64,000 nt of DNA from JAEYKI01 sp036679405 (GTDB taxonomy: Bacteria > Bacillota > Clostridia > Christensenellales > Christensenellaceae), in contig JAVBVZ010000004.1 in NCBI GenBank assembly GCA_036679405.1, positions 186,001 through 250,000 on the forward strand, in the 5' to 3' direction. This document shows positions 52,337-60,268 of the stretch, piece by piece; within the stretch, counting starts at the first letter, position 1; every line of letters begins with the position of its first letter. A program made the translations under genes and the position numbers. The notes under the pieces were generated by a model. It worked only from the letters and a program-made list of their open reading frames with translations. It searched no databases and was not told where the DNA came from.

Positions 52337-52893
52337 GCCTCCTTATTGAGCTATTTATAACTTTTTTTCAAATAGGACTGTTTACGATTGGCGGCGGATA
52401 TGCGATGATTCCTCTGATCGAGCAGGAAGTGGTTTCAAAAGGTTGGATCAGCCTGTCCTTGCTTACAGATTTTATAGGCATCTCGGAGTCCACGCCAGGC
52501 CCGTTTGCCGTTAATATTGCTACGTTTATCGGGAGTACATCGGCAGGTATTTGGGGAGCAGTTTTTACAACACTGGGGGTTGTACTGCCTTCTTTCATCA
52601 TTATCGTCATTATCGCAAAATATTTTCACCATTTTAAAGATAGTTTTTATGTTAAAAGAACCATGCGGATTCTTCGGCCGGCAACATTGGGATTGGTCGC
52701 TTCTGCAATTTTTTTAATATTCAGCGAAAGTTTTATTAATGCGGATTATACAAATGGCGCATTCAATGTTCCCGGTGCAATTATCTTGGCGCTACTGTTC
52801 TTTGTACGTTTCAAATTCAAAAAAATCCATCCGGTAGCTATTATTGGTATGTCCGCCGGTTTGGGTGTTTTTCTGTTCAGCCTATTCCCGTAA
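52333..52893 (+). CDS. Chromate transporter family protein, second half-size subunit
   Basis: Partner of the preceding gene, 186 residues with the same motifs (FFQIGLFTIGGGYAMIPLIEQEV, GISESTPGPFAVNIATFIG). The two halves probably sit antiparallel in the membrane as a heterodimer. Last gene of the plus-strand run; its 3' end overlaps the convergent recombinase gene by 12 bases, and no terminator is seen between them. Confidence 0.9.
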   Translation: MSLLIELFITFFQIGLFTIGGGYAMIPLIEQEVVSKGWISLSLLTDFIGISESTPGPFAVNIATFIGSTSAGIWGAVFTTLGVVLPSFIIIVIIAKYFHHFKDSFYVKRTMRILRPATLGLVASAIFLIFSESFINADYTNGAFNVPGAIILALLFFVRFKFKKIHPVAIIGMSAGLGVFLFSLFP

Positions 52894-53922
52894 TTTGACC
52901 GCTTTGGAAGCTCTGCGCTTAATGTCGTCGGAAATGGTTGCATAATGTTTTCGGGTCGTATTTACATCCTTATGCCCAAGAACATCGGCTACCATATAAA
53001 TATCTTCGGTTTCATTATACAGCATTGTTCCAAAGGTGCTCCTGAGCTTATGTGGAGAAATCTTTTTTAACGGCACAGCGGTTTGCGTGTATTTTTTTAC
53101 AATATTTTCCACCGCACGAACGGTCAATCGACTGCCTCTCATGGAAATAAAGAGGGGAGAGGACACATCAAAATCTACAGCAGATTTTCTTTGCTGCAAA
53201 TAGTTTGAGAGGGCAGCCCTGGTTTCATTTCCAAAATAAAGGATGGAAGCATTACCGCCTTTACGAACAACACGGAAAGCGTTGGAGGCAAAATCTACGT
53301 CCGATATATTAATTGAAATCAGTTCGCTGACACGGATTCCCGTAGTTAAAAACAAAGTAAAAATTGCAACATCTCTAAGGGCACTTTTTTTATGATACTG
53401 TTTTTGTTTTTCGCTGAGACCTTCGCCGGATTCAATGGTGTCCAGAAGATCGGCCACTTCGTTGGGCTCCAGGCGAACGATTGTTTTTTCATGCAATTTA
53501 GGTGTATCCAGAAGCGTACATATATTATTTTTGATAATTTGTTTCTTGTAGTAATGTTTAAAAAAAGAACGAAGGCAGGCGATTTTACGTGCTTTACCAC
53601 GTTCCGCATTTTCTTTTATTTTATTTTCCCGGTCTTTATATAAATTCAGATAGTCCAAAAAATAGTACAGATCATCTACCGTAACTTTTTCCAAATCAGA
53701 AGGGGTGAAGGTTTCCATTGTTTTTCCGGAAAAAGCTGGACATTCATGGATCAAAAACTCAAAAAAAAGACGCAAATCATATGCATAATTTACGCGCGTT
53801 AATATAGTGGTTTTGCTTTCCATAGCAATAAAAAAAGTATTACAAAAAGGAGGCAGTTCTGCAATCAGTTCGCGAAGTTTGATTGTTTTTTTTGCAAGGA
53901 GTTCTTTTTGGTAATCTGCCAT
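52882..53922 (-). CDS. Tyrosine recombinase/integrase (XerC-like)
   Basis: Site-specific recombinase of 346 residues. The N-terminal SAM-like core-binding domain spans about residues 1-150, and the catalytic domain has Arg in TTGIRVSELISI, the HKLRSTF His-x-x-Arg, and LGHKDVNTTRKHY with the second His and the nucleophile Tyr. ATG 53922 is six bases after AAGGTG; a GTG three codons earlier overlaps that site. No prophage genes or excisionase adjoin it, so it may be a chromosome-encoded Xer-like enzyme of the type often found near miaA/hfq in clostridia rather than an element integrase. It marks the switch to minus-strand genes. Confidence 0.9.
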   Translation of the reverse strand: MADYQKELLAKKTIKLRELIAELPPFCNTFFIAMESKTTILTRVNYAYDLRLFFEFLIHECPAFSGKTMETFTPSDLEKVTVDDLYYFLDYLNLYKDRENKIKENAERGKARKIACLRSFFKHYYKKQIIKNNICTLLDTPKLHEKTIVRLEPNEVADLLDTIESGEGLSEKQKQYHKKSALRDVAIFTLFLTTGIRVSELISINISDVDFASNAFRVVRKGGNASILYFGNETRAALSNYLQQRKSAVDFDVSSPLFISMRGSRLTVRAVENIVKKYTQTAVPLKKISPHKLRSTFGTMLYNETEDIYMVADVLGHKDVNTTRKHYATISDDIKRRASKAVKLRE

Positions 53923-53954
53923 AAAAATCACCTTAAGATTTTTAAAGATTTTTA

Positions 53955-53976
53955 GTTTGTCCTATGTTTGTCCTAT
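53955..53976. repeat. Tandem 11-bp repeat upstream of the recombinase gene
   Basis: Two exact adjacent copies of GTTTGTCCTAT, lying between the recombinase promoter and its start codon. Could be an operator or a recombinase binding site. Confidence 0.75.
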
Positions 53977-54003
53977 ATAGTTAAGAATACTTAATACAGC
54001 GAT

Positions 54004-54032
54004 ATTATAGCAGAATGATAAGAAAAAAGCAA
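54004..54032 (-). promoter_or_regulatory. Promoter of the recombinase gene
   Basis: Minus strand: -10 TATAAT (about 54004-54009) and -35 TTGCTT (about 54027-54032), 17-base spacer. The -35 overlaps the T-rich end of the dhaL terminator. Confidence 0.5.
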
Positions 54033-54033
54033 T

Positions 54034-54067
54034 AACTATTCGTAAAACTTGTGTTTTACGAATAGTT
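54034..54067 (-). terminator. Terminator of the LacI-ABC-dha operon
   Basis: Perfect 15-bp stem (54034-54048 with 54053-54067) and four-base loop TTGT. On the minus strand it is followed by ATTGCTTTTTTCTT, 46 bases after the dhaL stop. Confidence 0.8.
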
Positions 54068-54112
54068 GTGTTCCGCTTTTCTATGTTCTATATTCCTCTT
54101 TGCGCTCTTTTT

Positions 54113-54751
54113 TTATTCCTCCACCGCTTTGAGCAGTCCTTTCATCAACAAAACTGCAACCATTGCGCCCGGATCTTTTAATTCGCGGGACGCTTCATCC
54201 CGTGCGGCCGCTCTTCCATGCCTGGCCAGCATTCCCAGCGTATTGTCGTAGCCGATCTGCGCTGCGTCTGCGGCGGATTTTGCCGTTTCGGATAATGATT
54301 CCTCTTTTTTTGCCGCGCGGCTCAGAGCATTTACAGCGGGAACAATTCCATCCAAAAACGTTTTATCCCCCACCTGCGCCTTTCCGCGTGCGGCTACGCC
54401 ATCCGCATAGGCTTGGAACAAAAGCGCCAGTTTTGATAAATCCAGCACTGTTTCACTTTTCAGAGCTTTTCCCGCGTTCATCAGTCCCGACGCCATCAGA
54501 GTACCCATAGTAGACGGAACCGCAGAAGCCATCGCTTTTCCGCCTGTGTAAAGCAGTTTTCCGATATCCTCTCCACCGGCCGCGCTTGCCGCTTCAGCGG
54601 CAGCCTTAAACCCGTCGCTCATCGTAAGTCCGAGGTCTCCATCCCCTATTACACTGTCCAATTCGATCAAATAATCTTTATTTTCCAGCATTATATCTTT
54701 TATGGAATGAAGCATATTTAAAATAAATTGACTGTCCATTTGACTGTCCAT
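54113..54751 (-). CDS. dhaL: Dihydroxyacetone kinase-type subunit DhaL
   Basis: Nucleotide-binding subunit (DAK2 domain) of a DAK-type kinase, 212 residues. The Mg-binding motif is IGDGDLGLTM; in canonical DhaL the Leu after the second Asp is usually His. GGKAMASAVPSTMGTLMASGLM and GDKTFLDGIVPAVNAL are typical. GGAGG eight bases before the ATG fixes the start. The first 24 bases are an exact tandem duplication of ATGGACAGTCAA, repeating the start codon. No DhaM phosphotransfer subunit is present, so ATP rather than a PTS protein is the likely phosphate donor. Confidence 0.9.
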   Translation of the reverse strand: MDSQMDSQFILNMLHSIKDIMLENKDYLIELDSVIGDGDLGLTMSDGFKAAAEAASAAGGEDIGKLLYTGGKAMASAVPSTMGTLMASGLMNAGKALKSETVLDLSKLALLFQAYADGVAARGKAQVGDKTFLDGIVPAVNALSRAAKKEESLSETAKSAADAAQIGYDNTLGMLARHGRAAARDEASRELKDPGAMVAVLLMKGLLKAVEE

Positions 54752-54769
54752 TCACGATTCCTCCCTATA

Positions 54770-55777
54770 TCAAAATTGTTTGAATACGGGTGTTTCAGCC
54801 GGCTTCAGAACAAGCCTTTTCAATTCTTCATCCAACTGAAGCACGGATATGGAAAATCCCGCCATTTCGAGGGAGGTCGCGTATTCGCCCACAAAATATT
54901 TCACGGCCTTTAAGTTTTTTTCTTTAAGAATTTCGTCGATTTTCCTGACCACGACATATTGTTCTTCAAGGGGCGTCGCGCCCAGACCATTCACCAGCAC
55001 CGATACCTCGTCCCCGTCTGTAAAATTAAAGTCGGCGAGGACCGCGCTCATCATCTCCTCTACCACCCGATCGGCCGGCTCCAGTTTTCCCCTGCGGATT
55101 CCCGTTTCGCCGTGTATGCCCATTCCAATTTCCATTTCGTCATCGGCAATGGTAAATCCGGGTTTTCCGACTCTCGGAACGATGCAGGGGGACAAAGCCA
55201 TTCCCAGCGTATGTACATTTTCCTGCGCCTTCTGGGCCACGCGTTTGACTTCGTCCAAATTCATCATTTCTGCCGCAGCCGCGCCCGCGCATTTATACAC
55301 AAAGAATATTCCCGCAACGCCTCTCCGGACATTCTTTTCACCTGTTTTCGCCTTCGGGGATGCAACATCATCTCCGGCAACCACTGTTTCCACACGAATA
55401 TCGCATTCAAAATCCGCCATTTCTGCAGCCATATCAAAGTTGAAAATATCACCGTTATAGTTACCGTAAATATAAAGGACGCCCGCTCCGGAATCGATGG
55501 CTTTCGTAACTTCCAGCATCTGGTCTGCACTGGGCGACTGAAAAACGTCCCCAACGGAACAACCGTCCAGCATGCCCTTTCCGATATATTCTACGAAAAG
55601 AGGCAGATGCCCCGATCCGCCACCCGTTGCGATCCCCACTTTTCCGGGAACCTTATCCGCAATCACCGCGCAATGCTTATCGCCTGCCGTATACGTTATC
55701 AGATCGCTGTGCGCAATATACATCCCCGTTAACATTTCATCTATAAAATTTTCAGGATTATTAATGACTTTTTTCAT
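54770..55777 (-). CDS. dhaK: Dihydroxyacetone kinase-type subunit DhaK
   Basis: Substrate-binding subunit of a DAK-type kinase, 335 residues. Both key histidines are present: His57 in GGGSGHLP (catalytic) and the one in GMGIHGETG, which forms a hemiaminal with the ketone of the substrate. GHLP replaces the usual GHEP of dihydroxyacetone-specific enzymes. Relatives phosphorylate dihydroxyacetone, erythrulose or other short ketoses, so the substrate is left open. AAGGAAGG precedes the ATG. It lies between the lactonase-like gene and dhaL in the sugar-uptake operon. Confidence 0.91.
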   Translation of the reverse strand: MKKVINNPENFIDEMLTGMYIAHSDLITYTAGDKHCAVIADKVPGKVGIATGGGSGHLPLFVEYIGKGMLDGCSVGDVFQSPSADQMLEVTKAIDSGAGVLYIYGNYNGDIFNFDMAAEMADFECDIRVETVVAGDDVASPKAKTGEKNVRRGVAGIFFVYKCAGAAAAEMMNLDEVKRVAQKAQENVHTLGMALSPCIVPRVGKPGFTIADDEMEIGMGIHGETGIRRGKLEPADRVVEEMMSAVLADFNFTDGDEVSVLVNGLGATPLEEQYVVVRKIDEILKEKNLKAVKYFVGEYATSLEMAGFSISVLQLDEELKRLVLKPAETPVFKQF

Positions 55778-55801
55778 ACCGTTGCCTTCCTTATTTTATT
55801 T

Positions 55802-56629
55802 TTATTCGTAGTAGCCTTCGTTGGATTTTATCAGCGTGGCGAACTGTTCGTCATCATGCCCGAACCAGATCGTTGCATTTTTTTCGGTTGCAATTTTTCT
55901 GATGGTTTCCACCGTTCTCGCAAAACCAAGACTGTCGTATATAATCCCGGGCGCTTTGACAGGAGGCCCGAAATTGGTTCTGGTGTACACCGCATCCGCA
56001 ACCATTAAAATATTGCCGGTGACGGGCAATTCCACTAATAGTGCGAGCATGCCGTAAGAATGCCCGGATCCCAGATTATATATGGTAATCCCTTTCAGCA
56101 GTTCCATTTTTTCAAGATTGCTTGGATAAAGGTTCCAATGCAGTTTCTTTTTGATTTGCTGGTCCAGATCCGCCCATACATAGACCCCCATTTCCCCGTT
56201 TAAGGCATATGTTTTCATGGCTTGTGTAAACTCGTCCTCATGGACTATGATCTCCGAATCCGGGAACATTTCCAAATTACCCGAATGATCAAAATGCATA
56301 TGGGACATCACGATATACTTTACGTCGTTCGGTTTTACGTGCAGCTGGTTCAGCCTGGCCGGAAAGGTGGCGTCAGGTTCAACAACATAATTATTCATTT
56401 CTTTTAACGATTCAGGGAACCTCTCGCTCATCCCCTTTGGGTTTACGGAGGTGTCGAAAAGCACATATCCGTCCGGATGGTCAATCAATACGGCGTATGT
56501 GGGCGTGTGTGTCCAAACCGGTTTCGGATTCCTGTTGTGTTCGGTCGCCAGCGTTAATCCCGCTATCAATATGGATTTATCCTGCGGAAGATATCCCGTT
56601 TCCAAAACATATACTTTCATTCTTCTCAT
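55802..56629 (-). CDS. Metallo-beta-lactamase fold hydrolase, AHL-lactonase-like
   Basis: Di-zinc hydrolase of the AttM/AiiA-type lactonase group, 275 residues. The zinc motif is SHMHFDHSGN (HxHxDH), with further ligands expected at the His in GSGHSYG, the Asp in MVADAVY and the His in WFGHDDEQ. ATG 56629 is ten bases after AAAGGAGA; an ATG seven codons upstream overlaps that site. In this operon a sugar-derived lactone is a more likely substrate than a quorum-sensing signal. Confidence 0.85.
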   Translation of the reverse strand: MRRMKVYVLETGYLPQDKSILIAGLTLATEHNRNPKPVWTHTPTYAVLIDHPDGYVLFDTSVNPKGMSERFPESLKEMNNYVVEPDATFPARLNQLHVKPNDVKYIVMSHMHFDHSGNLEMFPDSEIIVHEDEFTQAMKTYALNGEMGVYVWADLDQQIKKKLHWNLYPSNLEKMELLKGITIYNLGSGHSYGMLALLVELPVTGNILMVADAVYTRTNFGPPVKAPGIIYDSLGFARTVETIRKIATEKNATIWFGHDDEQFATLIKSNEGYYE

Positions 56630-56675
56630 ACTGTCTTTTCTCCTTTGCATGTATGTATTAAATTAAAATCCGTTG

Positions 56676-57677
56676 CTATTGCCTGAGTTTCTGTTCGCGC
56701 GAATATAATGCGATGATTGCCAGCAATATAAGCCCCTGCACCAACATTCTCATTCCCGCAGAAATATTTACGGCAATCAAAACGCTGGAAAGCACAATCA
56801 TCAATATCGAACCGAGAAAAGTGCCAAAAAAGCTTCCCTTCCCTCCCGAAAGCGCTGTTCCTCCAATTACGACAGCCGCAATCGTTAAAAGCGTATAACC
56901 GTCTCCGATCGCGATGGTTGCCGATCCCACAACGCCCAGCAGCAAAAAACCGCTCAGCGCGTTACATATTCCGGCAACAATGTACGTCATTACAATGATC
57001 ATTCCGATATTTACGCCCGAAAGCAAAGCCGCATTCCGGTTCGTTCCGACCAGAAACAATCCGCGCCCGTAGCGTGTGCGCGTTAATATAAGCTGCACGA
57101 CGATCGTCACCACAACACCGACAACAATCAGCCAACGCACCGGGCCTGCAAGATTGCCTGTGGAGAGTTCCAATAAAAGCTTGGGCGTTCTCCCGGAAGG
57201 CGCGCCGCCCGTGTAAGCGACTACAAATCCTCTTATGACGGTTGCCATCGCCATCGTAAGCACAAACGGCGGTACCTTAACATAATGAATGATAAGTCCG
57301 TTGACCAGACCGATCAATCCGCCCAATAGCACCAGCCCTATAATCGCGCCCCCCATGTTGTTCGCATCCATTCCGGAGAAAAGCGCCCCCATGATTGCCC
57401 CCATGGATATCATCGATTCCACCGACAAATCCAGCCCGTTGTTGCCGGAAATGATAATCAGCGTCTGTCCGATAGACGCAATAGCTAAAACAGAAGCGAG
57501 CGCCAGCGTACTCATGATACCTTCCATGCTTCCAAAACCGGGGCTTAGGATTTCTCCGACAATAATCAGTCCAACGATCATAATAATCGTAAAGAAGTAT
57601 ATTTTATTTTTTGCATTAAATAAGATATTGTGACGGTTTTCGCTGTCCAAGGTCTGTTGTGTTATATGTGAATTCAT
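56676..57677 (-). CDS. Sugar ABC transporter permease, RbsC family (second)
   Basis: Membrane component of a CUT2-type carbohydrate importer, 333 residues with about eight to ten helices. Family motifs include SGNNGLDLSVESMISMGAIMG and IGGTALSGGKGSFFGTFLG near the C-terminus (coupling helix region). GGGGGG precedes the ATG. It pairs with the next permease to form a heterodimer. Confidence 0.92.
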   Translation of the reverse strand: MNSHITQQTLDSENRHNILFNAKNKIYFFTIIMIVGLIIVGEILSPGFGSMEGIMSTLALASVLAIASIGQTLIIISGNNGLDLSVESMISMGAIMGALFSGMDANNMGGAIIGLVLLGGLIGLVNGLIIHYVKVPPFVLTMAMATVIRGFVVAYTGGAPSGRTPKLLLELSTGNLAGPVRWLIVVGVVVTIVVQLILTRTRYGRGLFLVGTNRNAALLSGVNIGMIIVMTYIVAGICNALSGFLLLGVVGSATIAIGDGYTLLTIAAVVIGGTALSGGKGSFFGTFLGSILMIVLSSVLIAVNISAGMRMLVQGLILLAIIALYSREQKLRQ

Positions 57678-57691
57678 GCTACGCCCCCCTT

Positions 57692-58672
57692 TCAGATGCG
57701 ATCCTTGCTTTTACGCAAAGACCGGTGTTTCTCCCGGCTGAACGCCAACGCGGATGTGCCGACGATACAGCCAAGAACGATCACGCCCGAAACCAAGCTC
57801 TGGTAAAAAGGCGACATATGAATCGAAATTACGATATTGAACACCAAACCAAGAAAAACCGATCCCAAGATTGCCCCCGCAATGCCGCCTTTGCCGCCCG
57901 ACAGTGAAATGCCGCCGATGACGCAAGCCGCCACGCTGTTCAGCGTCAGCGGAAGCCCGACGCTTGCGCTGCCCGATCCAATGGATCCGGAGACCGCTAT
58001 TCCCGCGACCGCCGCTGCGAACCCCGCAAAAACATAGGCTGAAAGCTGAACTTTTCTTACTTTGATGGCCGATACAAACGCCATCTTAATATTCTCGCCT
58101 GTCGCAAAAAGGCGCAGTCCCATGGGGGAGAAATATATCACCAGCCATACTGCCAGTACCACCGCAACAAATATTGCCGGCGCAGGAATACCGCCTGCTG
58201 ATTCCTGATACCACATTACATAATCAATCGGTACCGAACCGCCGGGCGCAGGCATGATGGCCAGCGCTGCTCCGCTCGTAACGGACGTTGTCGCCAACGT
58301 GACGAGCATGGGATTCACGCGTAAAAAGCTGACCACAAAACCGTTCAGTAATCCAAAAAGCACCCCGACGATCCCCCCCAGGGCAAACGATAGAATCGGA
58401 TCCATATTCTCCCCGATCATATAGACGATCAGAACGTTTACCAGAGTCATAATCCCACCGATCGAGATGTCGATCCCGCCCGAAACAAGTACGACGAACT
58501 GCCCCATAGACAATATGATAAGCGGGATATACGCCCCCAGAAAACTCGGCAGATACGCTGTCGATAAGAAGAAGGGAGATATGATTGCGGATACCACGGT
58601 AAATATGATAACCAAAAAAAGCGAAGGAAACGGAGACCATTCCAGCATTCTACTGACCATTGATTTATTCAT
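57692..58672 (-). CDS. Sugar ABC transporter permease, RbsC family (first)
   Basis: CUT2 permease of 326 residues, with LVSGGIDISIGGIMTLVNVL and IGGISLSGGKGGIAGAILG motifs. The frame extends upstream, but GAGGTG six bases before ATG 58672 and the hydrophobic start after MNKSMVSRMLEW fix this start. It overlaps the ATPase gene by eight bases. Confidence 0.92.
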   Translation of the reverse strand: MNKSMVSRMLEWSPFPSLFLVIIFTVVSAIISPFFLSTAYLPSFLGAYIPLIILSMGQFVVLVSGGIDISIGGIMTLVNVLIVYMIGENMDPILSFALGGIVGVLFGLLNGFVVSFLRVNPMLVTLATTSVTSGAALAIMPAPGGSVPIDYVMWYQESAGGIPAPAIFVAVVLAVWLVIYFSPMGLRLFATGENIKMAFVSAIKVRKVQLSAYVFAGFAAAVAGIAVSGSIGSGSASVGLPLTLNSVAACVIGGISLSGGKGGIAGAILGSVFLGLVFNIVISIHMSPFYQSLVSGVIVLGCIVGTSALAFSREKHRSLRKSKDRI

Positions 58673-60194
58673 GTTGTTCACCTCGCGGCATTGAAGTTGT
58701 AATGATGTTTGATATGTTAATGTCCTTTCCTTGCAGAACGGCAACGATCTGTCCGTCATACATGACCAAAACCTTATACCGGCTAACCTTGCTTGCGATT
58801 TTAACCAATTCATCATCGTCGGAAGATGACATCACAACACTGGCGCCTTCGTCCACCATGTCTGCAAAAATCTGATGTACGTCGCTTCTCGCCACAACGT
58901 CTATGCCTTTTGTCGGATCATCGGCCAGAAGAAGTTTTGGCCTTATGCCCACCCATCTGGCGGTAACTACTTTCTGCTGGTTTCCACCGGACAGAGTTTC
59001 GATTGCCTGGGATTTAGATTTATACTTAACACCGAACTGTTTCATCAGTTCGTCTTCATCAAAGTTTTTTTCATGCAGAACTTGCATGGTCACGTCTTTT
59101 ATATTTTCATAAATAGATCTTCCGTAATATACGCCTTCTTTTTTCCTGTCGCCCGAAAGATATGCAAATCCGTTTTTAATAGCCTGGCGTGGCGAATCTA
59201 TTTTTGTCTCCACCCCCTCTATCACAACGGAAACCGGTCTGTTAATGCCGAAAAGCGTCCGCATCAACTGCGACTGTCCCTGTCCCTGAAGCCCGGCAAT
59301 GCCGATCATCTCACCTTTTTCGATCTCTAAATTAATGGGTTTCATGAATCCCGGTATTGTAAAATCTTTAAGGGAAATCAGCGTTTCTTTGGATTCCTGC
59401 TTTTGCGACGCGTCTTTTTTTTCTTTTAAATCAGCACCGGCAAGCACCGAATCATGCCCTATCATTTCCTGGATCAGAATATCTTCGCAATCTGTCAGAG
59501 AATGCGTATTGACTACCTGTCCGTTCCGCATTACGGTAACCTGCGTCGAGATTGCATAAATTTCCTGCAAGCGATGCGAAATAAATATGATCGCACAACC
59601 CTTTCGCGCCATTTCATTTAAAATTTCCTTTATAAGTTCCACTTCTTCCCGGTACAGCGCGGAGGTTATTTCGTCAACAATGAGTATTTTAGGATCATAA
59701 TGTATCGCTTTTGCGAATTCTATCAGATATTTCTTGTTTTCGGGTAAATCGCTCATTTTTTGTTTAAGCGTATCGTCAAGTCCCATGCGGGATAGTATTA
59801 TTTTTACCCTTTCCGAGGCTTTCTGAGGACTTCTGAATAATTTCAAATGCTCCGCTTTATCGAGGAGCACCAGGTTTTCTTCTACGGTAAGATGATTAAA
59901 TAAGCTCAACTCCTGCGATGTAACGGCAATGCCCAACTCTTTAGCATGTATGGGCGATTTTATCCGAACTTTATGCCCATCTATGAGGATCTCCCCGCCA
60001 TCCGCAAAAACAGATCCACCAATGATTTTTGCCAATGTGCTTTTGCCCGATCCGTTTCCGCCGAGTATTGCGTGAATTTCTCCTTTTTCTACGGAAAATG
60101 TGGCATCCTTTAACGCAATGACCGCCCCAAAGGCTTTATTAATGTCCTGGCAATGTAAATAGCTCAATTTGTTTTCACTCCCGAATGATATCAT
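58665..60194 (-). CDS. Sugar ABC transporter ATP-binding protein, RbsA/MglA type
   Basis: Two fused nucleotide-binding domains, 509 residues from ATG 60194, or 500 from TTG 60167, which has the better ribosome site (GGGAG ten bases upstream). Domain 1 has Walker A LGGNGSGKST and Walker B ILIVDEITSA, but its signature is SDLPENKKYLIEFAKA instead of LSxGQ. Domain 2 has the intact signature LSGGNQQKVVTARW, the usual degenerate Walker A (GLQGQGQSQL), and Walker B LLLADDPTKGID, with Asp in place of the catalytic Glu. So one composite site looks functional and the other degenerate. Confidence 0.92.
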   Translation of the reverse strand: MISFGSENKLSYLHCQDINKAFGAVIALKDATFSVEKGEIHAILGGNGSGKSTLAKIIGGSVFADGGEILIDGHKVRIKSPIHAKELGIAVTSQELSLFNHLTVEENLVLLDKAEHLKLFRSPQKASERVKIILSRMGLDDTLKQKMSDLPENKKYLIEFAKAIHYDPKILIVDEITSALYREEVELIKEILNEMARKGCAIIFISHRLQEIYAISTQVTVMRNGQVVNTHSLTDCEDILIQEMIGHDSVLAGADLKEKKDASQKQESKETLISLKDFTIPGFMKPINLEIEKGEMIGIAGLQGQGQSQLMRTLFGINRPVSVVIEGVETKIDSPRQAIKNGFAYLSGDRKKEGVYYGRSIYENIKDVTMQVLHEKNFDEDELMKQFGVKYKSKSQAIETLSGGNQQKVVTARWVGIRPKLLLADDPTKGIDVVARSDVHQIFADMVDEGASVVMSSSDDDELVKIASKVSRYKVLVMYDGQIVAVLQGKDINISNIITTSMPRGEQHE

Positions 60195-60198
60195 TTTA

Positions 60199-60223
60199 CC
60201 GCCGGAAAATTAATTTCCGGCGG
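60199..60223 (-). promoter_or_regulatory. mRNA hairpin between the binding-protein and ATPase genes
   Basis: Perfect 10-bp stem CCGCCGGAAA/TTTCCGGCGG with an ATTAA loop, no T-run. It sits five bases before the annotated ATPase ATG. Such hairpins after a binding-protein gene protect the upstream mRNA and lower expression of the membrane genes. Confidence 0.65.
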
Positions 60224-60268
60224 CTATGACTAATATACTTGCTTTGAAATTGACTGGATCAATAGTAT

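Noticed and set aside
54849..55732. Long plus-strand open frames (203 and 257 codons) opposite dhaK
   Set aside because: They are antisense to a gene with intact DhaK motifs; the long frames follow from its higher GC content. No start signals were seen.
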